The translations under genes were made by a program, and so were the position numbers. The notes beneath the pieces were generated by a model. The model saw only the letters and a program-made list of their open reading frames with translations. It was not told the DNA's origin and ran no database searches. From Streblospio benedicti (taxonomy: Eukaryota > Annelida > Polychaeta > Spionida > Spionidae), in contig CM032661.1 of assembly GCA_019095985.1 (NCBI GenBank), positions 11,394,616-11,458,615 of the forward strand: 64,000 nt of DNA, read 5' to 3'. Below, in pieces: positions 1 through 9,325 of the stretch. Every line of letters begins with the position of its first letter. Position 1 is the first letter of the stretch.

Positions 1-61
1 AAATTTCAAGTGTGTTACAAACTTTGATTAAATTGACATTTGCAGATATTTTATTCAATGT

Positions 62-473
62 GTTGTAAATAGGCCTGTAACGATACGCTTTGAGCAACGA
101 TGCAATACACATCACGATACTTTGTTGGCGATACGATACACATCACGATAACAAAAAATATACGCCAAAAACACACAACAGTCTGTACACGCTGTACGTT
201 ACGACTAGTAGTGCAAGAAATCTATACTGAAATAGCGGAGCGCCGTTCGCCATTCAATTGACATTTTGTTAGTAACGCCGTTCGCAATACAGCATACTAA
301 TGGGAAAAGACAAAGATTTACCTTGAATTATGCAATATTTTCCATATAAATTCATTTAACAGTTATATCGTGAAAGTATCACGATATAGACTATCATATC
401 GATATTTTAATCATGAGTAAATAAATCGTGATTCAGCGATGCATCGGTGTATCGTTGCAGTCCTAGTTGTAAA
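62..473. mobile_element. hAT-type non-autonomous DNA transposon
   Basis: The element proper is 70-465. It starts TAGGCCTGTAACGATAC and ends with the inverted match GTATCGTTGCAGTCCTA (two mismatches in 17). It is flanked by a perfect 8-bp direct repeat GTTGTAAA at 62-69 and 466-473, the target-site length of hAT elements. The interior repeats ATCACGATA-type words and has no coding capacity, so it must have been moved by a transposase from elsewhere. Confidence 0.9.
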
Positions 474-2073
474 GAATCAATTCTAAGATACGCGGTCAAA
501 GTCTTTATGTACTAGGAATACATCTTTAACACTAATAAATTAATAATGTGTAGCATATGTTCCAGAACTGTCAAGTTATTTCCTACTTTGTTATCATTAC
601 GCTCTATTAGTTCATATATCGTTTGATAAATAACGTTTACAAGCTATTCCAGCTTTTTCAGTTCAATTTCTATTAACATGAATTTAGACATGATTCAATG
701 TTTGTGTTGTTAGGCCATGTGCAAATGACTACTATCAATATTTAACACAATTAATTGGATTTCACTGTTTCTGTCCAATAATCTGTGAAATAACAATAAT
801 AATTTGTCAGTGTTACATCCTGTACAAAACAGGTTTCCACTGAAGACCATGGTCACTAATAGGTCCTGTAATGTAGTATTCCGTAACCTTACTTGTTAAC
901 CGGTTTTTTTCAGAACTGATAAACATATAGATATAAATAGAAGCAGGGGAATCCCTACGTCACTTTATAGGTTATAGCACCTAGTTTGCTTCATTGAAAA
1001 AGCATGTTATGGCTTGCAGTGCTGAGTGTCATTTACCTACAGGGTTGCGCTGATCATGTGTATTAGTAATCACTTATGAAGAAACTGCTGACTAAGCAGC
1101 CATGTCAGTGTCATGTGTTAGCATGATGGCTGCAATGTTATATCATTGTGTCTGGTTTTTCCCAAAGGCATGGTTAAGTCCAGGGGTTAAGTCTCATACA
1201 GGTCTATTTCATAGTGAAATTGAAAGAACCTTGAGCCCATACACATGTGAAAAATCATACTCTTAAATATACTAGGAAATATACTGTAAGAAAATGTATA
1301 ATACATGTTTATGATGTTAATTCTTTATTGGACAAGCTTTATCTCAGAGAACTTTATAAAATGTTCACTAAAGAAGTTTGTTCAGCTACGATCATCGATA
1401 TATAAATGTACTAACTGTTATGAGATATTCATTATGTTCCTTTTGTTTTTTGTTTTTCTGGTAAATGAAAGTGCAAAATATAGGGAGTAAAAAGTGGATA
1501 TGTTACAGTATAAATTTAACTAAGTGATACATGAATCATTAGTTATACATTGTGGTTTAGCTCAATCACATAGATAAAAGGATATAGATCTATTGCATTA
1601 GAGGAAATATATGGAAAATAGGATTATGTGTAATTCCTGTTCACACAATTCAGTTTGATATCATTTTCCTACAAATTAATCATCGTGAGTAGTCTGCACA
1701 TTTTGATGATCATTAATTCACCAAGGATGGATGGTTCAATGTACTACTTGTAACTCTGTAAAATTAAATAGGACGTTATACCATGAAAAGCTTGAATAGT
1801 TAACTGCAGTTCTGTTTAACACTGATACAGTCAAACCTAGTCCTACTACCTAATTTTACTTGTGCATCATCCAATTAGGATACAATCACATAAATAAGAC
1901 TTTCAGATGTTGGATGACCAATAGCTTTTTCGACTTCCATTTGAATTGTCATCGGTCAAACATTTTAAGAAGGTTATTGAAAGTGATATACATTCTCAAT
2001 TAACAGAATAGGATACATTTTGTACGTAAACTTGTGGACTTAAGCAGCCGGTTGATGGTTGTTGTGTGTGCAG
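474..2073. other. AT-rich noncoding stretch upstream of the BCL3-like exons
   Basis: No GC-rich island or open frame with protein-like composition is visible here. It is probably intron or 5' flank of the BCL3-like gene, since the first recognisable exon at 2074 begins with a split codon after a CAG acceptor. No promoter could be identified. Confidence 0.5.
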
Positions 2074-2182
2074 GGCGCGTGCTGGCGGTGCGGGCGTCGG
2101 CTGCGGCCAGTCTGCGGCCTCCGCGCTCCGTCATGCTGCCGGGGGGACACGCCGCCGTCAGGCCCGACGAGGACGGAGACAT
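2074..2182 (+). CDS. BCL3-like exon a
   Basis: Acceptor TGTGTGCAG precedes and donor GTGAGT follows. The exon encodes a Pro/Arg-rich lead ending RPDEDGD and starts inside a codon, so an upstream exon is expected. The last codon is completed by the first base of the next exon to give Ile. Confidence 0.8.
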
Positions 2183-5100
2183 GTGAGTAACTCATGTAAC
2201 ACACACGTGTGAGTAACAATATATACATGTCTGCCTACTAACGTGTAACCCACAATGACGTAACACTTCACACCACCAGTACAAACTAATTGGAACAGAG
2301 ACATTTTATTTCAGTATCTGGCATTTACCTACCTATCTTTTAATAGATATAGAATTTATTTCTATTTAATGGAAAACAAATTCATTAACAATGTATATGC
2401 AATAAAGCATAACAAAGCTTAATATTCAGTACAACCTCTTTTATACACAAATTCTATATATGCATATTAGGATGCATATCCCTTAAATGCATATTATAGT
2501 TTTAAACTTATAACTTTTCAGTTATTGACAGTTACAAGTTTAAAAGTAGATCAAAAGTGTTCAAAGACCACTTCATCGCTAGAACGACGTAAACATTGTT
2601 CTAGTAATATTATAGCACAATGAAATAGTCCTTTGAAGATGCGTTTGAATTGTAGCCCTGTTTGATACATAGTACTGCCCTGTACTGGGTTATTGCCAGT
2701 GACTTTAGTAATGTTGGTGTTGTGTTGTCAGCCCGCTGCACGTGGCTGTGGTGCAGGGCGAGGTGGAGGTCGTCGAGCGACTCATCGCCTTCATGGTGGC
2801 CACCGGACACTCGCTCAACATCCAGAACAACCTGCGACAGGTACACAAATTACTGCTTGGAAGGGACCTTGAAACTTAACACCACACATAATTAATAAAT
2901 GTAATTTTTTGGTGTTTGTTGTTTCATGAATACTGCTGAATATCCCCATAAACCACCTTCTTACAAAACAAATCAGCTTAAAGAATATGATTTTTTGATG
3001 TCCTTGAAAATATGCAAATGCTCACGTGCAGTGAAATATGTGTAAGCAAAGAAAGCGTCACACTCCCCTCTCGCCACAGACGCCGCTGCACCTGGCTGTG
3101 CTGTGTGAGCAGGAGGTGCTGGTGCACGCGCTGGTGCGCGCCGGTGCGCTGCCCGGCGTCCCCGACCGCGCCGGCCGCACCGCGCTCCACGTCGCCGTGC
3201 GCAACCGCAGCGCCGCCGTCCTGCGCATGCTGCTCGCCTCCGCCAGCCCCGCAGACCTCGACACCAAGAACTACGACGGTGAGCACACGATAGTCCGGTC
3301 TCGGGCTCAACATGGTGGCCAATTTGGAAGTGGCCATCTTGACATTTTGAATGTCTAATACTAGTGATGCACCGATCGATAGAAATATCGGTATTATGCA
3401 TCGTTTGGGGCCCCGATTCGATTATCGATTGCTACATTTGATAATCGATATTATACACAACAATTAAAAGTAATAAAAAACATTAAAATGTGTTCATATT
3501 TTATCAAATTTCACTGATGTATTTGTGTTTGACAACGATCAAGTCGCGCCATTTTTCTTATTTACATACCGACGCCTGCAGCGCCACACCATGGCATCTT
3601 TACAAACTAACATATGGGCAATAATACCCGTATCTACAATGGCCACGATAGAATTTAATTTAGAAATAAATATTATACCACACATTTATACGACAAATAC
3701 ATTACTATATAACAAACAGTACAGCATGAAAATAGTGCAAATAATTGAAGATTTGCCAAATCTTAAAGAATGCACTCTGTGGTACTATCGCATATGGCCC
3801 GATTGACTAGTCCGTGTACTTGACACCCAGTGACACTTCCCGGGATGTCTATGAATATCCTTTGCTGAGCTGGACAATGTGGACATGGATAATGTATCGA
3901 TAATCGGCGATACCAGGGCTACCGATTATCAATAGTCAATACTACCTCCGATTCCCATCACTATCTAATACTTATATATTAATAATTAGTATATTTTATC
4001 ATAACATTTATTCAAACTTTCGTTACACTGAAAGAAATAAAAGCAAATATTCAAGCTTAAATAGTTGAATAGAAAATTTGAATAAACATTACGATTGTAA
4101 TACCTGGATAGATGAATCTACGTAACTCTAGTATATTTTATATTCACATTGCTCATCGTTAACATTATTCAAAGTATTCAATTTGCTATTTCATTGAAAC
4201 ACAATTTTTAAGAACTGATAGTTTTCTTGATATCTATTCTTGTTTAAATTATTTAGGTCGATATTTTTTCCTGTGGTTAAGTTTTGTAACATGTATTTTA
4301 TGTGAATATTTTTATCCTGATATCCTAATATTTCAGGTATGACAGCCTTGCACATGGCAGTTTTGGCAGACGACCCGGAGATTGTGACCATGCTGATTGA
4401 GGCTGGAGCAAATATCGACATCCAGGACGGTAAAAGTGGAAGAACGGCGCTGTTCCACGCGGCGGAATCATCTGGACGCAACCATTACCGCATTGCCAGT
4501 GTCTTATTACAACAAGGTATTCTATTAACCAATACATGTGTATTTATTTTCACTCACAATTTACCTGCTTCTTGATGTCATGTAATGTCTGGTTATGATG
4601 TCAGACAATCGCATTTTTATTGGGCCCTGATCAAACCATCTTGAAAAGATGGAGAAAAAACTCTTTAAATATGAATTTCAATAAAATCTGGTCAATGAGT
4701 TTGATTTTCTGACCATATGGTGACAACTATGAAAGTTTTATACACATCAGACTAATATTTCTATAGTTTCCTATAGCACCATTTAGTTGATATGTAGACA
4801 AGTATTTCATATTTATTAAATATTGTAATAACTAGAAAATCACTAAGGGTTGATGCAGGAAAACATTCTACTTACATTACTTTCAAATCTTTCACAAATG
4901 ACCCCAGAATTCTTCTGAATCAGTAAATGTGAATAATGTAAAACAAAATGATTTTTATTACAAAATGTATCATATCAATCCACCAAAGCAGCGTGCGTGT
5001 TTGTGTGGCAGGTGCGGAGGTGAGCGTGCCAAGTTACTCGGGCAGCCTGGCCGTGCAGGCGGCCAACGGGCGCGGCCGCTCCGAGATGGTGGCGCTGCTC

Positions 5101-5759
5101 ATCAAGTACGGTGCCGACGGCGGCGGCGGCGCCCGCGGGGACGCAGCAGACACGGGCGGCAGCTCCGCCAAGCCACGGGGACGCGGCAGCAAGGCGGCAC
5201 TTTTGGCGCGGCAAGCGAAGACAGAGGGGAAGAGCATGGTGGGTACAGCACTTTTTTTAATAGAAATTGTAATTGATGTACATAGATATTTCAGATGTAT
5301 ATTTTGAATATTTATAACAATGCATATTTACTGGTAGATGGTATGCAGGATATAATATTATGCTTTAGTGTATGAATTGTTAAGTTTTAAAATTCTTTCT
5401 AATCGTGACTTTTAAGTATGACAAACTTGTTTAAAGAATCTTGTGTTCTTTTCAAATTGCTTAATATTTTGAGGAGTCGCTACTTGAATTGTGTTACATT
5501 TTGATTGGTCACTTTTATTTTTATTTAAATTGTTATTTTTATGTTTCAGGTTATGCAGATGTTGCGTAACAATATTCAATCTAAAGATGATAATGGCTCT
5601 GCAGTAAATCGTATACATTCTCCGGACATAATTATGCATGATGTGTCAAATGATTCAGAAGCCAGTCATAGTGCATCCCAGGAACAAACTTCAAAAACAG
5701 AAAAAGTTCGGGAACCACTGACTATACCGATACCAAAACATGTCAATACCTCTTCTTGA
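2074..5759 (+). CDS. BCL3-like: BCL3-like nuclear IkappaB, ankyrin-repeat NF-kappaB regulator (5' partial)
   Basis: Six exons (2074-2182, 2732-2840, 3080-3278, 4337-4516, 5012-5238, 5550-5759) join without a phase break into 343 residues ending in TGA. Residues about 33-240 form at least six ankyrin repeats: DEDGDIPLHVAVVQGE, NNLRQTPLHLAV, RTALHVAVRNRS, NYDGMTALHMAV, KSGRTALFHAAE and a repeat around YSGSLAVQAANGRGRSEM. The DGD.PLH.AVVQG start, the NNLRQTPLHLAV junction and the KSGR repeat match the BCL3/IkappaB branch rather than generic ankyrin proteins. Members bind Rel dimers, and the BCL3 subgroup does so in the nucleus as a co-regulator. After repeat 6 come a Gly-rich insert, a basic stretch and a Ser/Thr-rich tail (about 241-343). 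No DSGxxS-type degron is seen, but the N-terminus is not in view. A start at the Met in exon 1 (2133) is possible but less likely than a further upstream exon. Confidence 0.88.
2732..2840 (+). CDS. BCL3-like exon b (ankyrin 1)
   Basis: Encodes PLHVAVVQGEVEVVERLI through NIQNNLRQ, the first ankyrin repeat. The acceptor is GTTGTCAG and the donor GTACAC; it ends on a codon boundary. Confidence 0.9.
3080..3278 (+). CDS. BCL3-like exon c (ankyrin 2 and 3)
   Basis: Encodes TPLHLAVLCEQEVLVHALV and RTALHVAVRNRSAAVLRML, ending KNYD plus one base. Its very high G+C contrasts with the AT-rich introns. The donor is GTGAGC. Confidence 0.9.
3354..3971. mobile_element. hAT-type non-autonomous DNA transposon in intron
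   Basis: The element 3362-3963 is flanked by a perfect 8-bp duplication TCTAATAC (3354-3361 and 3964-3971). Its ends are TAGTGATG and CATCACTA, followed inward by ATCGATA-rich subterminal sequence on both sides. No transposase frame is present. Confidence 0.9.
4337..4516 (+). CDS. BCL3-like exon d (ankyrin 4 and 5)
   Basis: Encodes MTALHMAVLADDPEIVTML, the IDIQDGKSGR turn and TALFHAAESSG. Acceptor TATTTCAG, donor GTATTC; enters and leaves in phase 1. Confidence 0.9.
5012..5238 (+). CDS. BCL3-like exon e (ankyrin 6 and Gly-rich insert)
   Basis: Encodes AEVSVPSYSGSLAVQAANG, then a GGGGARGD stretch and a basic KPRGRGSKAALLARQAK segment that may be a decayed seventh repeat. The donor GTGGGT follows a Met codon. 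Confidence 0.87.
5550..5759 (+). CDS. BCL3-like terminal exon
   Basis: Opens on a codon boundary after acceptor ATGTTTCAG, encodes VMQMLRNNIQSKDDN and a Ser/Glu-rich tail ending HVNTSS, and stops at TGA 5757-5759. Composition is more AT-rich than the ankyrin exons, and no known domain is recognised. Confidence 0.85.
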   Translation, partial: VMQMLRNNIQSKDDNGSAVNRIHSPDIIMHDVSNDSEASHSASQEQTSKTEKVREPLTIPIPKHVNTSS

Positions 5760-6072
5760 CAAAAGATTTCTTGATAGCTAAAATGTTATCCTGCAGTTCC
5801 ATGCTTGAATTTGTTTTGTTGATAATGTTGATTTATTTCCAATGTGGCTGTTCATACTTATATGTGGATTTTTCACCATTTTTCATAGTGCTCATCACAG
5901 ATTTTTTTCATCCAAACAATGATTTGGAAAATTTGCTGAACATCTTGAGATTCAGGTGATTTTATTTAATGTAGTGAAAACCTTCATATTTGTGACTCTT
6001 GTTGGCTGTGCTACATTGGTCGTCCAAATTCTCCTTAAAATATCACGAATAGAAATATTTAAATTACATATT
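5760..6072 (+). other. Probable 3' UTR of the BCL3-like gene
   Basis: AT-rich sequence directly after the stop with no further exon-like island. No clear AATAAA lies here; the first one, near 6215, is inside the following foldback element, so the transcript end is undetermined. Confidence 0.4.
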
Positions 6073-6269
6073 ATACTTATTTTATATACATCAAGACACT
6101 GACACTTCTTTCTACCTGCTTTATTATCCAACGAATCCTAAATATTAAAAGTTCCTAAAGTTATTTCCATCCATCGTATAACTTTAGGAACTTTTGATAT
6201 TTAGGACTCGTTGGATAATAAAGCAGATAGAAAGAACTGTCAGTGTATTGACGTATATTAAATAAGTAT
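6073..6269. mobile_element. Foldback/MITE hairpin
   Basis: Two arms of about 90 bp, from ATACTTATTT on the left to its inverted match at the right, pair around a centre near 6170. The arms include CTGCTTTATTATCCAACGA and AAAAGTTCCTAAAGTTAT in inverted copy. It is noncoding and lies just downstream of the BCL3-like stop. Confidence 0.8.
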
Positions 6270-6382
6270 GAGAGGACCTGCTGCAGCTCAGATATTAGAG
6301 CTTGCATAAGTTACATATTATTAAAACAGTAAAGCCAAATCATAGTAGAGGGAAAAAACCTACTCAGATGCTCCTCTGTTTG

Positions 6383-6431
6383 TCTAGAAGCGACGTTTCG
6401 GTGGACATTCCACCTGCATCAGGCTTCTAGA
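6383..6431 (-). ncRNA. Hammerhead-ribozyme-like motif
   Basis: On the minus strand the order is TCTAGAAGC (stem I), CTGATG then CA, GGTGG-AATGT-CCACC (stem II with loop), GAAA, CGTC, then GCTTCTAGA (stem I partner, 9 perfect pairs). This matches the hammerhead layout CUGANGA, stem II, GAAA, UH cleavage site, except for one extra C before the core A. Stem III is only the palindrome ACGT, as in dimeric hammerheads reported in Penelope-like elements. Activity is not shown. Confidence 0.5.
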
Positions 6432-6454
6432 TGAACAGAGGAGCATCTGAGTAG

Positions 6455-7373
6455 GTTTTTTCTAGAGATGTCAAATAATTCGAAGCTTCAAAGCTTCAGC
6501 GTAAGACCCGAAGCTTCGAATAGTAAAACAGGATTCGAATGCTTAGCTATGTATTAACTTGTAAATTATAAACCCGGTAGGCCCCTACTATATAAATAGG
6601 GACTTTGCGTGGGCGGTTAGCAACTGAGTATATCATTGTCTCTTTGTTCTTTAGCGGTTCCTATTAAAGCGCTGTCGGCTGGTATTTCAAGGTAATTTAT
6701 TGTGTCTAAACGCTCAAGGTAACAAGTTACATGAGGGTATATTACAAGATAATCAGTTAAATGGTTAAATACCACCAGTAGTACAAGGAAGATTGTTAAA
6801 CAATATAGTGTCGACTGCTGTGCTTTGATTTCCATGGTTAGTACATGTACAAGTTTCCCATTGTTCTCTGGCCGTGTAAATGAAAGGACCGTCTGCTGGT
6901 CAATCAAGGTCATTCATAGCATATAACTGTAAACCATTAAGGCAGTAAGTTACGTAACAGCATATTACTTGTTTATCAGTACAGTATAATGTTCAAATAA
7001 GGCGAGTAGTTGAATGGAGATTATTCTACCATAGTATCGATATCGTCCCTTTTGTTGTTGCGTGTTTTGGTTTACGACCAAGTAAGTACTACCTAATTAT
7101 ACTCCACTCATGCCAACCTAACCATTCAAGTAATGATAATTGTTTATTTATATATACATTTGTAGTTTGTCTACTGTTATAAATTTGTCATTCACGTCAA
7201 TAGTATGATCTCTATCACTGTTTTATCATTCTTTTTATAATATCTCACTCTGTTTGACAGTGACTCGTGTTAATGAAGTTTAACTATATAGCCGAAGCTT
7301 CGGTCCTCATAAGTTATGAGGGCCGAAGCTTCGAATATCAAAATTGGTGAAAATTGACATCTCTAGTTTTTTC
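6455..7373. mobile_element. hAT-type non-autonomous DNA transposon, nested
   Basis: The element 6463-7365 has ends TAGAGATGTCAA and TTGACATCTCTA and a perfect 8-bp duplication GTTTTTTC (6455-6462, 7366-7373). Subterminal CCGAAGCTTCG palindromes occur near both ends. It is 903 bp with no transposase frame, and it interrupts an older foldback element. Confidence 0.92.
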
Positions 7374-7383
7374 CTTCTATGAT

Positions 7384-7876
7384 GAATCCAGAAGCTAAGA
7401 AATCACTACTAAATGATAGTAAAGCCAAAATTATTTTTTTCAACAAATTTAAATCTGTTCAGTCCTTTTTCTCAAGAATAAGAGTCTCAAATGTATCTAT
7501 AGTGGTGAATGGTTAATATTTAGGGCTGTACATGTAAAAGTACAGTACAATTGTAGTGTTAGAGGCATAATTTATCGAAAATCTTTTTTTTTCTTCCAAT
7601 TTACTGACTGTTACGTGTATTACGATATTTGCCATGGATTGGCTACTCGGAGTTCAGAGTGTAAAATGTTGTCACAACACATGCATGGATACTTGAGATT
7701 ACTGGTATATTATATCTTCTTTATTTATACTTAACTAGTTTGTCAAAAGTTATGTTACATTTGCAGTTCAAAATGAATGTATGTATTAAATTATCTAATA
7801 TAGTTATAGAAATAAATTCCTGAATCAAATTTGTATTTTTTTTTTATTAAAAAAAGGATGTGATATACACATACAT
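7384..7876. other. AT-rich intergenic stretch
   Basis: Nothing recognisable beyond homopolymer runs; no exon-like composition on either strand. Confidence 0.5.
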
Positions 7877-8116
7877 TTCGTAATAATAGTAATAGTTTAC
7901 CATTCTCTATTGTTTATATTTGTGAAACTTATGACGTTTCACCATGGTGTACTACATGGCTTCTTTAGACGTTGTTGTGTGAGTTTCACAACGAGGCCTC
8001 GTTGTGATACTCACACAACAACGTCTAAAGAAGCCATGTAGTACACCATGGCGAAACGTCATAAGTTTCACAAATATAAACAGTAGAGAATAGTAAACTA
8101 TTACTATTATTATGAA
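7877..8116. repeat. Nearly perfect 240-bp palindrome without spacer
   Basis: The two 120-base arms are exact inverted copies apart from about five mismatches and meet at GAGGCCTC (centre between 7996 and 7997) with no loop. Arms contain ACCATGGTGTACTACATGG and CGTTGTTGTGTGAG. No flanking duplication was identified. It may be a foldback element or a recently formed inverted duplication. Confidence 0.93.
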
Positions 8117-8291
8117 TCTACCTACTGTCACTAACCTACATTCGATCACATACATTTTGATTAAGAAAAAAGGTTATTGTAATATATAGACATGGTTATA
8201 ATTTTGTGCGCTTACTTGATCGATATTTTGATCTAATCACCTAAAAGATTATGCTTGTCCAAAGAATAATTTGCTTTCTCAAACTAACGAA

Positions 8292-8649
8292 ACTTGCTGG
8301 AGATAAAAAAATTCTTTAAATGTGCTTGTTTTTTATTTTAGTATAAAAGTACGAGCATTTCCCTTTTTAAAAATGTATAACACTTTAGGGGTTTCGGGAA
8401 TAGATTTTGGTTTATGGACAATACAAAACATCATGTATACAATTTCGGTACAGTTAAAATTAACATTGACTGAAATTTTCATTGTATTTGTATGATCTTT
8501 TGTATGGTCCATAAACCAAATTCCATCCCCGCAACCTTTAAAGTGTTATACATTTTTAAAAAGGGAAATGAATGTACTTTTATACTAAAATAAAAAACAA
8601 GAACATTTTAAGATTTTTTTCCCTCCAAATTCTTTTATCTCCAGCAAGT
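8292..8649. mobile_element. Foldback/MITE with arms of about 150 bp
   Basis: Left arm ACTTGCTGGAGATAAAA to TATGGACAATACAAAA is inverted at 8500-8649, including TTTTTATTTTAGTATAAAAG and AAAATGTATAACACTTTA in both arms. There is a short AT-rich centre. Noncoding. Confidence 0.85.
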
Positions 8650-9086
8650 CTCCTTAAGTATCAACAGATTAAAATTCATATTCTCATTAATGATGTTTGA
8701 AAACATAGAAAATATCAAGAAATACCATGTAGATTTGTTGAACATTGGTAGTCGTGCGAGTATTGCACCATCAAATGATTTTAGCCGGCTATATACCATG
8801 GCAAACTTGACCTTAACATTAGAGAGGAATAGGGGTCTTTTTACATGTATGGACAAAATCTGATGAAAATCATTTGGTGCACATTTCTTGCTTGAGCACG
8901 TTTGTAAGCTTTTCTAGCCATATTGTTAGTATGATACTAAAATCTATCAAATTTTCTTATAAGAAGTGATGTATAAAACTATCAATGGACAAGCCAAATC
9001 TTTTCACTTCCCTATCAGCATTTAATTGTCATATTCGCCTTTAATCATTAAAACGCAAAACATTACATTATGGATTTTTTTCAAAA

Positions 9087-9092
9087 TTTATT
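9087..9092 (-). promoter_or_regulatory. Candidate polyadenylation signal AATAAA
   Basis: TTTATT on the plus strand reads AATAAA on the minus strand, about 165 bases after the stop of the V-type Ig gene. It is the first such hexamer downstream of that stop. Confidence 0.5.
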
Positions 9093-9257
9093 TAGAAATG
9101 AAGATTACATACACATAATGAAGTGAAAGGTGCTTACATTCATAGTAAATCAGCTGATTTGAATTAATATGATTAAACAAATATGTATGCGTTGATGAAA
9201 CCACACATTTTAGTGAGGATGCATAAGATAGTTCCTAAAATGGTTATTTGTTATCCT

Positions 9258-9325
9258 CTAAATTTCTTCTGTTGCTATTACAATTTCTTCACTTGGTTTT
9301 TGTGCTATTATGTCTGGTGATTTAT
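9258..9325 (-). CDS. V-type Ig gene exon 7 (cytoplasmic tail and stop)
   Basis: Encodes DKSPDIIAQKPSEEIVIATE then EI and TAG. Acceptor TTACATTACAG. The C-terminus -TEEI has an acidic residue at position -2, as in class III PDZ ligands; this is only suggestive. Confidence 0.8.

Larger units (their letters stand above)
6339..7383. mobile_element. Foldback element with hammerhead-like core, split by a hAT insertion
   Basis: Arms ATCATAG..GGAAAAAACCTA and CTACTCAGATGCTCCTCTG on the left are inverted at 6424-6462. The right arm is cut by the hAT element at 6463 and resumes at 7366 (TTTTTTCCTTCTATGAT). Before that insertion it was roughly a 140-bp hairpin. The loop side carries a hammerhead-ribozyme-like core. 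Confidence 0.75.

Noticed and set aside
2973-3401. Long minus-strand frames opposite the BCL3-like ankyrin exon
   Set aside because: They mirror a very GC-rich coding exon; Arg/Ala-rich composition and no splice or homology support.
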